Origin: Candidatus Yanofskyibacteriota bacterium
GTDB taxonomy: Bacteria; Patescibacteriota; Minisyncoccia; 2-02-FULL-40-12; GWA2-44-9
Length of the DNA: 44,071 nucleotides
NCBI GenBank assembly: GCA_903830625.1
Contig: CAIKUK010000021.1
Location: 1 to 44,071, forward strand
Direction of reading: 5' to 3'
This document shows positions 14,698 through 22,523 of this stretch, piece after piece; positions within the stretch are counted from its first letter, which is position 1; each line of letters starts with the position of its first letter. The notes beneath the pieces were generated by a model. That model worked only from the letters and a program-made list of their open reading frames with translations. It made no database searches and was not told where the DNA came from. Made by a program: the position numbers and the translations under genes.

Positions 14698-16119
14698 TTA
14701 TTGCCACGAGGAGAGCCACAGGCGATTTTGGAGGGCGTGAGCTTCCAGGGGTAGGCCATAAGAAAGCGGGGCAAAGTAGAGAAAAGCAATACCAGCTATA
14801 ACCAAAGCGCCGATTAAAATATTGCGCCGGTTTCGGCTTTGATCAATTAGGTAAGATAAGATTAGGATGGCAAAGATAAGCGAGGCAAAATAATGATAAA
14901 GAAACATGACTCGGCCGATACCGATAAAGGGCAGATAATTTAAGAAATAGCCACCGATGAGTATTAAGGGGACTGTATTAAGGGATAAGGCGAGCCGTCT
15001 TTTCGAAATCCATTCTGCCATAATACTTAATACTAAATACATAATACTGACTGTACTTGTCCACCAAATGACCGGATTACCGACAAGATAAATTTTGGAT
15101 TCGGTCGGCGTGGTTGATGAGGCTTGATTCCAATAGTAAATGGGTCGTATCATAAACGGCCAGGTGTACCACTTGGAACTGTAGGGATGAGTGGCGGTAA
15201 GATTTTTATTGGCTTGATACATCTCTACATTTAATTCGGTGAATTTTTGAAAGATGTTGAGCGGTTTTAAATTTGAATTTCCGGCGTAACCGGAATCTTG
15301 GAGAGAACTTTGAAAGGCCGGCGTCATAAAGGCGTCACCCTCGCCGGATTTGGTCAACAAGGAAAAATGAACCACAAAGATTGAAAAATAAACGGCAGTT
15401 GGAATAACGGCGAAATAGAGAATCAATTTTGGTAGTTGTTTGAGTATATTTTGTATTCCATAATACTTATCCCTTATCCCATGCCCCACGATTGTAATGA
15501 GCTCAATGATTCCGGCCAAACCGAGAAAGGCGATACCTGTCCACTTAATAGACATGGAAAGTCCGCCGAACAAGGCCATCAGTATTAAGGGGTATGTATT
15601 ATGGGATATGGCAGAATTTTGAGCCCTATTTTTATATTTAAAATAGAACAGCAGAGCCGAAAAACCGAAAAGAAGCAGGAACGGATCCAATAGGATAAGA
15701 CGCGATTGAGTAAGCAGGGCGTTTTCCAAGGCTACCATCATGCCGGCGCCAAAAGCACCGAGTGTGGAAAACCCCAATTCAAGAGCGAGGAGATATATTA
15801 CAACGACCAAGAGTGTTCCAGCTACAGTTGGCAAGAATCGCAGAGACAAATACTTATTGTCCGGGAATGTCTGGCCAATCTCAACAAAGCTATATTCCGG
15901 CGAGAAGTTGAATAACTTAGCGAATCCGGCGATAATGAGTTTGCCTCCCGGCGGATGAATGTCAAAATAGTATTGATGAGTGTAGTAGGCTGAAACAAAT
16001 TTGCCGAAGTGAACTTCGTCAAAAACCGTCTCGTTTGGATGGCCGAAAAAAGCAAAGTGGACGCCGATACTGACCAGGATGAGGATAATAAGACTTGTCT
16101 TCTTGGACATTACGACCAT
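14698..16119 (-). CDS. PMT-family protein mannosyltransferase-like membrane glycosyltransferase
   Basis: 473 aa with about ten transmembrane helices. The first loop has FDEVHFGKFVSAYYT followed by DIHPPGGKL, matching the DE and HPP motifs of dolichyl-phosphate-mannose-protein mannosyltransferases (GT39). C-terminal PLSYGLPL and RLWLSSW also fit. It would transfer a sugar from a polyprenyl phosphate carrier to secreted proteins, possibly the Thr/Ser-rich surface proteins in this window. Several copies of an AT-rich repeat (AGTATTAAGGGG, TATGTATTA) fall inside the gene, at about 14960-14990, 15023-15050, 15452-15480 and 15581-15610, and encode in-frame segments such as NTYPLILM and NTVPLILI in loops between helices. 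Alternative start: ATG 16110 (MSKKTS). Confidence 0.88.
   Translation of the reverse strand: MVVMSKKTSLIILILVSIGVHFAFFGHPNETVFDEVHFGKFVSAYYTHQYYFDIHPPGGKLIIAGFAKLFNFSPEYSFVEIGQTFPDNKYLSLRFLPTVAGTLLVVVIYLLALELGFSTLGAFGAGMMVALENALLTQSRLILLDPFLLLFGFSALLFYFKYKNRAQNSAISHNTYPLILMALFGGLSMSIKWTGIAFLGLAGIIELITIVGHGIRDKYYGIQNILKQLPKLILYFAVIPTAVYFSIFVVHFSLLTKSGEGDAFMTPAFQSSLQDSGYAGNSNLKPLNIFQKFTELNVEMYQANKNLTATHPYSSKWYTWPFMIRPIYYWNQASSTTPTESKIYLVGNPVIWWTSTVSIMYLVLSIMAEWISKRRLALSLNTVPLILIGGYFLNYLPFIGIGRVMFLYHYFASLIFAILILSYLIDQSRNRRNILIGALVIAGIAFLYFAPLSYGLPLEAHALQNRLWLSSWQ
15581..15610. repeat. AT-rich dispersed repeat inside the PMT gene
   Basis: AGTATTAAGGGGTATGTATT followed by ATGGGATATG. A near-identical segment flanks the four-helix-bundle gene (22524-22554 and, inverted, 22918-22949). 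Shorter copies lie elsewhere in this gene. Confidence 0.75.
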
Positions 16120-16145
16120 AATATACTGAAGAGCATATCAATTCA

Positions 16146-17159
16146 ATGTTTGACTTAATTATTATCGGCGGTTCAGTGGCGGCCACCACGGCCGGAGTAT
16201 ATGCCGCTCGGCGCGGTCTTAATTTTAAAATAATCGCTAAAGAATTCGGGGGCGAAGTGGCCACATCGGGAGAGATTGAGAACTGGCCCGGTATAGCTCA
16301 TACCGACGGTATCCAGCTGGCCGAACAGTTCAAAGCCCATCTTTCGGCGAATAAAATCGAACCTATTGAAGGGGTTGAAGTCAGTTCAGTTGTCCGTCAA
16401 GCGGATGGCCTGTTTTGCGTTTCAGTGGCCAAAGACGGTCTAATGATGGCTTCTGACAAGATGGAGGAAATAAACACAGAAGGCGCTCCTACAGAGATTC
16501 TAAGGGCGGCTTCGCACGCCCCAGAAACTTCTCCGACCTGTGATTATGAAGCCAAAGCGGTTATCGTCGCGACTGGCGTTCATCCCAAACAGCTTAAAGT
16601 GCCCGGTGAAAAAGAATTCCGCAATAAAGGCGTGACCTATTGCACCACTTGCGACGGGCCTTTGTTCACAGGGAAAGTCACGACCGTTATCGGCGGAGGC
16701 AATTCGGCTCTTGAATCGGGTCTGATGCTGGCCGACATCGCTTTGCAGGTATATGTGATAAATAAGAATGCTTATTTTAAAGGCGAACAGGTTTTAATTG
16801 ACAAGCTTAATACTAAATCAAATGTTAAGATTATTTACGAAGCCAAAACCACAGGCATTAAAGGCGAGCAGATGGTAACCGCCGTGACTTATACTGATGC
16901 TTCAGGTGTAGAACAAGAATTAGAAACAGACGGGGTGTTCATTCATATCGGCATGATTCCGAATTCCGGGATTGTGTCCGAAGAGGTGCTTAAAGATAAA
17001 TTCGGTCAAATTATCGTTGACGCGCATTGCGCCACAAATATACCGGGACTGTTTGCGGCCGGTGACGTGACCGATGTGCCATTTAAACAAATTGTAATTG
17101 CTGCTGGCCAAGGCTGTACTGCGGCACTTTCGGCTGTGGAATATTTGAACCGAAAGTGA
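16146..17159 (+). CDS. trxB: Thioredoxin reductase with extra loop
   Basis: 337 aa. FAD site GGSVAATTAGVYAARR, NADPH site GGGNSALES, redox pair in YCTTCDGP (about C166 and C169), and C-terminal FAD motif GLFAAGDVTDVPFKQ. It passes electrons from NADPH to thioredoxin-like proteins in the cytoplasm. About 35 residues (about 98-133, from GLMMASDKM to ETSPTCD) are inserted before EAKAVIVATG relative to the family. The insert DNA includes GGGCG-8 nt-CGCCC flanked by short complementary arms and may be a palindromic element. The gene is divergent from PMT with 26 nt between starts. It begins a run of sugar-phosphate genes. Confidence 0.93.
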   Translation: MFDLIIIGGSVAATTAGVYAARRGLNFKIIAKEFGGEVATSGEIENWPGIAHTDGIQLAEQFKAHLSANKIEPIEGVEVSSVVRQADGLFCVSVAKDGLMMASDKMEEINTEGAPTEILRAASHAPETSPTCDYEAKAVIVATGVHPKQLKVPGEKEFRNKGVTYCTTCDGPLFTGKVTTVIGGGNSALESGLMLADIALQVYVINKNAYFKGEQVLIDKLNTKSNVKIIYEAKTTGIKGEQMVTAVTYTDASGVEQELETDGVFIHIGMIPNSGIVSEEVLKDKFGQIIVDAHCATNIPGLFAAGDVTDVPFKQIVIAAGQGCTAALSAVEYLNRK

Positions 17160-17189
17160 ATTTAAAATTTTTAATTTAAAATTAATCAT

Positions 17190-17633
17190 ATGATATATAT
17201 CGGCGCTGACCATCGCGGGTTTGAACTAAAAGAAAAGTTGAAAGAGTTTTTTGACGAGCTTAGTTTTGAATATGAAGACGTAGGCGCTCTGGAACCCAAT
17301 CCCGAAGACGATTATCCCGAGTTTGCTTTGAAAGTAGCCAAAAGTATTATTGACCAAGAAGACCGGGGTATTGTCATTTGCGGTTCGGGGGTGGGCGTCG
17401 ACGAAGTGGCCAACAAGGTTTCCGGTATCCGTTGCGGTTTGGCCATCAACAAAGAACAGATTCGGGCGGCTCGGCACGATGATGATATCAATGTTTTAGC
17501 CTTGGCGGCCGATTTTACCCCCGAAGATGAAATAAAAGATATAGTAAAAATATTCCTTGATACCGATTTTTCCGGCGAAGAACGCTATAAACGCCGTATT
17601 CACGAAGTAGAAAATATTGACGAAGAGTATTAA
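17190..17633 (+). CDS. rpiB: Ribose-5-phosphate isomerase B
   Basis: 147 aa, the usual RpiB length. GADHRGFELKE opens the Rossmann-like fold, ICGSGVGVDEVANKVSGIRCG holds the catalytic Cys and anion-binding loop, and RHDDDINVLALAADF completes the signature. Interconverts ribose-5-P and ribulose-5-P in the non-oxidative pentose phosphate pathway. It is followed 9 nt later by rpe, the next step. Confidence 0.95.
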   Translation: MIYIGADHRGFELKEKLKEFFDELSFEYEDVGALEPNPEDDYPEFALKVAKSIIDQEDRGIVICGSGVGVDEVANKVSGIRCGLAINKEQIRAARHDDDINVLALAADFTPEDEIKDIVKIFLDTDFSGEERYKRRIHEVENIDEEY

Positions 17634-17642
17634 ATTCCATTG

Positions 17643-18308
17643 ATGATTGAAGTTGTACCATCGATACTGGTGGCCACGAAAGAAGAATTCGAAGCGCTGG
17701 TCCGAAAACTTGAACCGGTGACCAATCGGGTTCATTTGGATATCCTAGACGGTATTTTCACTTCTACTCAAAAAACAATTTCAGGTTATGAAGAAGTACT
17801 GGCTTTGGATACCCGTCCGAACGGTTCATCCGGGCGGGCAAAACTCCAGTTTGATGTCCATTTGATGGTGGCGCATCCTCAGGAACTTATGGCTCAATGG
17901 TTCAAGACCAAAGTTGACCGGATATTTATTCAAGCGGAAGCCCAGGGTGATATAAAGGAATTACTCCTGGAGATTAAGTGCCAAGGTCGGAAAGCGGGCC
18001 TTTCATTAAATCCAGAGACATCCGTGGATACTATTACGGAATGTTTGCCCATGTTAGACTATGTGCAGTTCATGACCATTCATCCAGGCGCCTACGGCCG
18101 GCCGTTTTTGGCCGATACGGTTGATAAAATATTAAATTTCCACGATTTATATCCGGATATCACGATTGCCGTTGATGGTGGCATGAATCCGCAGACCGCT
18201 CGTCTTGTCCGCAACGCCGGCGCCAGCATTATTATTTCCGGCAGTTATGTGGAAAAGAGTTCTGATATGGTTAAGGCTATCGCCGAATTAAAAGGCGAAA
18301 TTATATAA
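17643..18308 (+). CDS. rpe: Ribulose-phosphate 3-epimerase
   Basis: 221 aa from ATG 17643; a TTG directly upstream at 17640 is possible. TIM-barrel motifs: VPSILVA, VHLDILDGIF (metal-binding His and Asp), FDVHLMVAHP, MTIHPGAYGRPF and AVDGGMN. The phosphate-loop motif differs from the common MTVxPGFGGQ, which is a moderate divergence. Converts ribulose-5-P to xylulose-5-P. Its stop is directly followed by the kinase start. Confidence 0.93.
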   Translation: MIEVVPSILVATKEEFEALVRKLEPVTNRVHLDILDGIFTSTQKTISGYEEVLALDTRPNGSSGRAKLQFDVHLMVAHPQELMAQWFKTKVDRIFIQAEAQGDIKELLLEIKCQGRKAGLSLNPETSVDTITECLPMLDYVQFMTIHPGAYGRPFLADTVDKILNFHDLYPDITIAVDGGMNPQTARLVRNAGASIIISGSYVEKSSDMVKAIAELKGEII

Positions 18309-19295
18309 ATGAAATACGATATTATTACCATCGGTTCGGCTTCAAGGGATGTATTTTTAAATTCACCGGATTTTAAAATTGTTCCTAATTTGGAATTTTC
18401 CACCGACCAGGGCTTGTGTATGCCCTTTGGTTCTAAAATAGAAATTAAAAAAATTGTCTTTACCACCGGCGGAAGCGGAGGCAACACCGCCGTCACTTTT
18501 GCCCGCCAAGGGTTGAAGACCGCCTGCATCAGTATTGTTGGCAATGACCTCCATGCCGGTATTATTCTTGATGAGCTAACCAAAGAAGGCGTGGATACCG
18601 GTTTTTTCCAGAAACATACCGATGATATGAGCGCCTATTCGGTCATTTTGGTTCATGATGGCGGGGAACGAACCATTTTGTCATATAAAGGCGAAGCCCA
18701 GCATTTTGAGGCTTCAAAAATTTCTTTTGAACAGCTGGAAACACCGTGGCTGATGCTTAGCAGTCTTGGCGGCCATTTTGATTTGTATGAAAAGGCGATA
18801 AATTGGGCAATGACTCATGGAGTGAAAATCGCAACTAATCCCGGCACTAAAGATCTTGAACTGGGACTGGAAAAATTAAAACCATTATTAAAACAATGCG
18901 CGATAGTCTCTATGAACCAAGAAGAAGCGTCGCAGCTACTGGGGATAGATATTGGCCAAGAAGATGAAATATTTAAAGCCATGGACGAAGTTGTGGACGG
19001 AATTTTTATCATGACTAAGGGCCATGACGGCGTGGCGGTGTCAGACGGCCAGCATGTTTATCGCGCCGGCGTGCCCGATTCGCCGATTGTGGAACGTACC
19101 GGAGCGGGAGATGCCTTTATCTCCGCTTTTGTGGCCGAATATTCCCGTTCAAGCGATATTACAAAAGCGATTCAGCTGGCGATAGCCAACTCGTCATCGG
19201 TGGTTACTCAATACGGTTCCAAAGCTGGCATTTTAAAAAAAGGCGACATGGGTCCATGGCCCTTGGTAGAAGTAAATATTGATTCAAGAGCGTAG
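18309..19295 (+). CDS. PfkB-family carbohydrate kinase
   Basis: 328 aa. Opening IGSASRDVFL, substrate loop TTGGSGGNTAVTFARQG, and the catalytic motif ERTGAGDAFISAFV with the base Asp near residue 266. This is the ribokinase/PfkB fold. In this run it might phosphorylate ribose or fructose-6-P; the sequence alone does not decide. It abuts rpe with no gap and precedes an unknown protein and aldolase. Confidence 0.92.
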   Translation: MKYDIITIGSASRDVFLNSPDFKIVPNLEFSTDQGLCMPFGSKIEIKKIVFTTGGSGGNTAVTFARQGLKTACISIVGNDLHAGIILDELTKEGVDTGFFQKHTDDMSAYSVILVHDGGERTILSYKGEAQHFEASKISFEQLETPWLMLSSLGGHFDLYEKAINWAMTHGVKIATNPGTKDLELGLEKLKPLLKQCAIVSMNQEEASQLLGIDIGQEDEIFKAMDEVVDGIFIMTKGHDGVAVSDGQHVYRAGVPDSPIVERTGAGDAFISAFVAEYSRSSDITKAIQLAIANSSSVVTQYGSKAGILKKGDMGPWPLVEVNIDSRA

Positions 19296-19314
19296 CGATT
19301 GATTATCAATATTT

Positions 19315-19331
19315 ATCCGCCTCTGGCGGAT
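19315..19331. repeat. Short hairpin in the sugar-phosphate operon
   Basis: ATCCGCC-TCT-GGCGGAT in the 49-nt gap before the unknown gene. Small member of the palindromic insertions, or a processing site. Confidence 0.6.
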
Positions 19332-19344
19332 TTCGTGATTATTT

Positions 19345-20541
19345 ATGAATAACATAGAAAAACTGGCCCAAATATTAAACACTTCGTCAGAAGCGCTTTT
19401 GGATGCGGGCAAAGCCGACGTTTTAGATTCGGTGATTAGTAATAACGACCAGAATGTAGATAGGGTGTTGGTCGACTTAAATTTAACCCGCGTTTCGATG
19501 GCGGAAGAGGTTTATGACGCACTGACGCAAAAACTTTTAGAAATTGATAAAAAATTATTTGAATTGCTAGGCAAACCAGATCTTTCTCAAATGTCGTCAG
19601 ATTCAAGCAAACTTCTGGATACGGTGTTGAATGCTTTTAATCCATCGGAAGGGTTCTATATTAAGAAAGAAAAAGCAGTTGAGTTATTGGCTAAACAACC
19701 GCCCCAGTCTTTGCTTGAACATTTTGGTTATCAAAACGTCAGTGAACTGTTTAAGAAAGAAGGTTTTGCTTCAGTCGTGGCGGCGTTGCGCTTTACTCAA
19801 ACCGAAGAATGGATGCATCAATTATTTGATGTCGCTTATCAGGATTTAAAACCGGAAGATTTTGAAGACCGAGACGTGGAAATTAAAGTGCTGGACACTA
19901 AATGGCTGGCCATATCCGAAAAGTTCATGGGCAAGAAGTTCCACAATGTCAGTCATCTCAAAGAATACGGAGTTATTTTTATCAGTCCCGACCCGATTGA
20001 TAAGCCCGGAGAAACTTTGCGTTTGGTTTTGCTTCTGCTTCATTATCTACACGAGGTGCCTTTCTATTCAAATTTGTTTAAAAAGTTTTCGGCTGATGAT
20101 GATTTTATTTCCAAGTTGCAATCATTGTTGAGAAGTGATGTCCTAGCCGGTCCAATCCCACCGGGTAGCTGGCGCATCGCCCAGCGTTATCTGGCCAAAA
20201 GTAATCCGGCTGACCCCAGACTCTCGGAACGTCATGTTAATCCTGAAGCCGAGCATTGGTATAAAGTGTCCGAAGATTTTAAAGGAGTTTTATCTGAATT
20301 AACTTTTTGGACCGGTCTTGACCATGTTGGAGATTTCTTTAAAAATAGAGATGGTGTTGATACTTTTGTGAGCTTCAATGTGGTAGATTTAGTGATGTCT
20401 ATGGTGACGCAAGGCGAAACCAAATACACTTACCATCAAAAAGAAGCCCTGTGGAATTACATCTTTTCCGAATATATGGGCCGCGACAAAATGAATCAGC
20501 TTATAGAAGAAAATATTATTAAAGGATTTATAGAACTCTAA
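19345..20541 (+). CDS. Conserved-looking 398-aa protein of unknown function in the pentose-phosphate run
   Basis: I do not recognise the family. It is soluble, with no signal peptide or transmembrane helix. An N-terminal helical part (about 1-120; ENIEKLAQILNTS-like and repeated L/E/D spacing) precedes a mixed alpha/beta part with KWLAISEKFMGKKFHNVSH, YGVIFISPDPIDKPGETLR, LLLLHYLHEVPFYSNLF, AGPIPPGSWRIAQRYLAKS and NPEAEHWYK. The last helix region is acidic. Its stop overlaps the aldolase start (TAATG), so translation is coupled. Position between a sugar kinase and aldolase suggests a role in sugar-phosphate metabolism, for example a scaffold or an enzyme replacing a missing step. That is inference only. 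Confidence 0.8.
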   Translation: MNNIEKLAQILNTSSEALLDAGKADVLDSVISNNDQNVDRVLVDLNLTRVSMAEEVYDALTQKLLEIDKKLFELLGKPDLSQMSSDSSKLLDTVLNAFNPSEGFYIKKEKAVELLAKQPPQSLLEHFGYQNVSELFKKEGFASVVAALRFTQTEEWMHQLFDVAYQDLKPEDFEDRDVEIKVLDTKWLAISEKFMGKKFHNVSHLKEYGVIFISPDPIDKPGETLRLVLLLLHYLHEVPFYSNLFKKFSADDDFISKLQSLLRSDVLAGPIPPGSWRIAQRYLAKSNPADPRLSERHVNPEAEHWYKVSEDFKGVLSELTFWTGLDHVGDFFKNRDGVDTFVSFNVVDLVMSMVTQGETKYTYHQKEALWNYIFSEYMGRDKMNQLIEENIIKGFIEL

Positions 20542-21416
20542 TGTCATTTAACGAATACTTAAAACAGGCGAGAGAAGGAAAATATGCTATCGGGCATTTT
20601 AATTTTGCGACCGGAGATGTCTTGAAAGCCATCGTGGCCGGAGCCAAAGAAGCCGGCGCGCCGTGCGTGATGGTGGGGACTTCGGAGGGGGAAGCGGATT
20701 TCATCGGATTAAAAGAAGCTGTCGCCTTGGTTCGGGCCGTGGCCGACGACATGCAGTTTCCAATATTTCTTAATGCAGACCATTTCAAGTCATTCGAAAA
20801 ATGTAAATCAGCCATTGATGCCGGTTTTGACTCGGTGATTGCCGATGGTTCCAAATTGTCGATGGCTGAAAATATGGCTTTTGCTAAACAAGTGGTTGAT
20901 TATGCCCGCCTTCGCCAAGGCTCCGGCGGGCAAGGCCCGATTTCCGTGGAAGGCGAACTCGGATATCTCAAAGGTGCTTCTGAAATCCAAACCAAAATAG
21001 AAATAAGCGAGGCCGATTATTCCAAACCGGAAGAAGTGGCCGATTTTGTGGCTCAAACCGGTGTGGACCGGATGGCGGTGGTTTTTGGCAATATTCATGG
21101 CATAGTCACTGACCAGGAAGAGAAGCTTGATATAGAACATTTTTCTAAAATTGTGGCCGCGGCACCGGCGCCGTATTATGTTTTGCATGGCGCATCTGGC
21201 CTTAAAGACGAAGACATCGCGGCATCCATTAAAGCCGGCATCGTAAACGTGCATTTCAATACCGAACTCCGCGTCGCTTATCATAACAAACTCAAACAGG
21301 AATTTGCCGATTCAGCCACAGCCGGCGAAACCACGCCTTACAAATATCTCGGTCCCGCCGCCGAAGAAGTCAAAAAGTTAGTCATGGCCAAAACCCGTCT
21401 CTTTATGGCCAAATAG
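20541..21416 (+). CDS. fba: Class II fructose-bisphosphate aldolase
   Basis: 291 aa. Zn and substrate motifs: YAIGHFNFAT, LNADHFKS (catalytic Asp/Zn His), SVEGELGYLKG, GNIHGIV, LHGASGLKDEDI and KAGIVNVHFNTELR. Splits fructose-1,6-bisphosphate or related ketose bisphosphates; needs a divalent metal. The sequence RLRQGSGGQ between VVDYA and GPISVEGE is encoded by a palindromic element (20904-20938) and is not part of the usual fold. It should fall in the surface loop just before the catalytic glutamate strand. Ends the sugar-phosphate run. Confidence 0.94.
   Translation: MSFNEYLKQAREGKYAIGHFNFATGDVLKAIVAGAKEAGAPCVMVGTSEGEADFIGLKEAVALVRAVADDMQFPIFLNADHFKSFEKCKSAIDAGFDSVIADGSKLSMAENMAFAKQVVDYARLRQGSGGQGPISVEGELGYLKGASEIQTKIEISEADYSKPEEVADFVAQTGVDRMAVVFGNIHGIVTDQEEKLDIEHFSKIVAAAPAPYYVLHGASGLKDEDIAASIKAGIVNVHFNTELRVAYHNKLKQEFADSATAGETTPYKYLGPAAEEVKKLVMAKTRLFMAK
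20904..20938. repeat. In-frame palindromic element inside fba
   Basis: GCCCGCCTTCGCCAAGGCTC then CGGCGGGCAAGGCCC. It is translated as RLRQGSGGQG. GCCCGCC / GGCGGGC form the stem. Same family as 10290-10327 and 12183-12216. Confidence 0.85.
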
Positions 21417-21420
21417 GCTA

Positions 21421-21449
21421 TTGATTTGGATGCTTAACTATGATATTAT
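21421..21449 (+). promoter_or_regulatory. Promoter for the rplY ribosomal run
   Basis: TTGATT (21421-21426), 17-nt spacer, TATTAT (21444-21449). ATG follows at 21467, so the leader is only about 10 nt. Confidence 0.65.
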
Positions 21450-21466
21450 ATTAGGGCTTAATTTAT

Positions 21467-22198
21467 ATGGTTACTCAACAGCACAAAATTGAGTTAAATG
21501 CCCAGCTCCGGACGGTCATGGGGAGCAAGGTCAAGCAAATACGCAAATCCGGCTTTATTCCGGCGGTTTTGTATGGCAAAGGCCAGGATTCAATCGCTAT
21601 TCAAGTCCCGAACAAAGATTTTAATAAGACTTTCCGCGAAGCGGGAGAATCCACGCTCATTTACGTGAATATAGACGGCCAAACCTATCCGACCATTATC
21701 CATGATATTGCTCGTCATCCGGCTTCAAATGACATTATCCACGCCGATTTCTATAAAGTTAACCTGTCCAACAAGATTAAAACCAAAGTTCCGGTGGCGT
21801 TCATCGGCGAGTCCCAGGCGGTGGCAGATGGCGGTATCTTCATCCGCAACGTGAATGAGGTGGAAGTTGAAGCTTTGCCCCAAGACTTGCCTCACGAAAT
21901 TACCTTTGACATGGCCAGCCTGGTGGCATTCGGCGATCAGATTTTATTGAAAGACGCCAAGATAGATAGCAAAGTTGAAGTTATCGGCCATGCCGATGAG
22001 ATTGTGGCGACTGTGCAGGCTCCTATTTCAGAAGAAGCTCTGGCGGCCTCTCTCGAAACTCCAGGTGAGACTGTTGACGATGTTAAGATTGTGGAGAAAG
22101 AAAAGGGAGCCGATGAAGTGCTTGATGAAGCTGAAACTCCGGCGCCAGCGGCTATTCCGGTCACCGATAAAAATCCAGCCGAAAAGGAAAAGAAATAA
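21467..22198 (+). CDS. rplY: 50S ribosomal protein L25 (CTC/TL5 type)
   Basis: 243 aa. N-terminal L25 domain binding 5S rRNA (LNAQLRTVMGSKVKQIRKSG, IPAVLYGKGQ) and the C-terminal beta domain typical of the long CTC form (ADGGIFIRNVNEVEVEALPQ, DLPHEITFD). The last 45 residues are acidic low-complexity tail (EKEKGADEVLDEAETPAP) common in CTC proteins. Confidence 0.95.
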   Translation: MVTQQHKIELNAQLRTVMGSKVKQIRKSGFIPAVLYGKGQDSIAIQVPNKDFNKTFREAGESTLIYVNIDGQTYPTIIHDIARHPASNDIIHADFYKVNLSNKIKTKVPVAFIGESQAVADGGIFIRNVNEVEVEALPQDLPHEITFDMASLVAFGDQILLKDAKIDSKVEVIGHADEIVATVQAPISEEALAASLETPGETVDDVKIVEKEKGADEVLDEAETPAPAAIPVTDKNPAEKEKK

Positions 22199-22207
22199 AA
22201 TATCCCT

Positions 22208-22294
22208 ACTAATTACCAATCTATACAAATCTACAAATACAGCCAGTTTCAGTAATTCGTATATTCGTAAAAATTAGTAATTTGTAGTAAAACT
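22208..22294. repeat. AT-rich intergenic palindromic repeat (TTTCAGTAATTCGTA family)
   Basis: ATTACCAATCTATACAAAT ... ACAGCCAGTTTCAGTAATTC ... AATTTGTAGTAAA, with AATTAC-like arms that pair with TAGTAATTTG. A close relative occupies 25199-25290, sharing GTTTCAGTAATTCGTA and ATTCG blocks. Both lie immediately upstream of ribosomal/translation genes. Confidence 0.75.
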
Positions 22295-22295
22295 T

Positions 22296-22520
22296 ATGAA
22301 ATCTGACATACATCCAACATATTATCCCAAGACCAAAGTGACCTGCGCTTGTGGCCACTCCTGGCACGTCGGCTCCACCGCCGAGGATATTCGCATTAAC
22401 GTTTGTTCCAAATGTCATCCGTTCTATACCGGTACTGAAAAGATCGTTGATACTCGCGGCCGCGTTGAAAAATACCAGAAGCGTGTCGCTGCCGCCAAAA
22501 AGCCAAAAACCAAGAAGTAA
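22296..22520 (+). CDS. rpmE: 50S ribosomal protein L31 (zinc form)
   Basis: 74 aa. MKSDIHPTYYPKTKVTCACG, then CSKCHPFYTGTEKIVDTRGRVEKY; the cysteine pairs CACG and CSKC are the zinc-binding form. Lysine-rich tail. It lies between rplY and the inserted four-helix-bundle gene. Confidence 0.96.
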   Translation: MKSDIHPTYYPKTKVTCACGHSWHVGSTAEDIRINVCSKCHPFYTGTEKIVDTRGRVEKYQKRVAAAKKPKTKK

Positions 22521-22523
22521 GAT

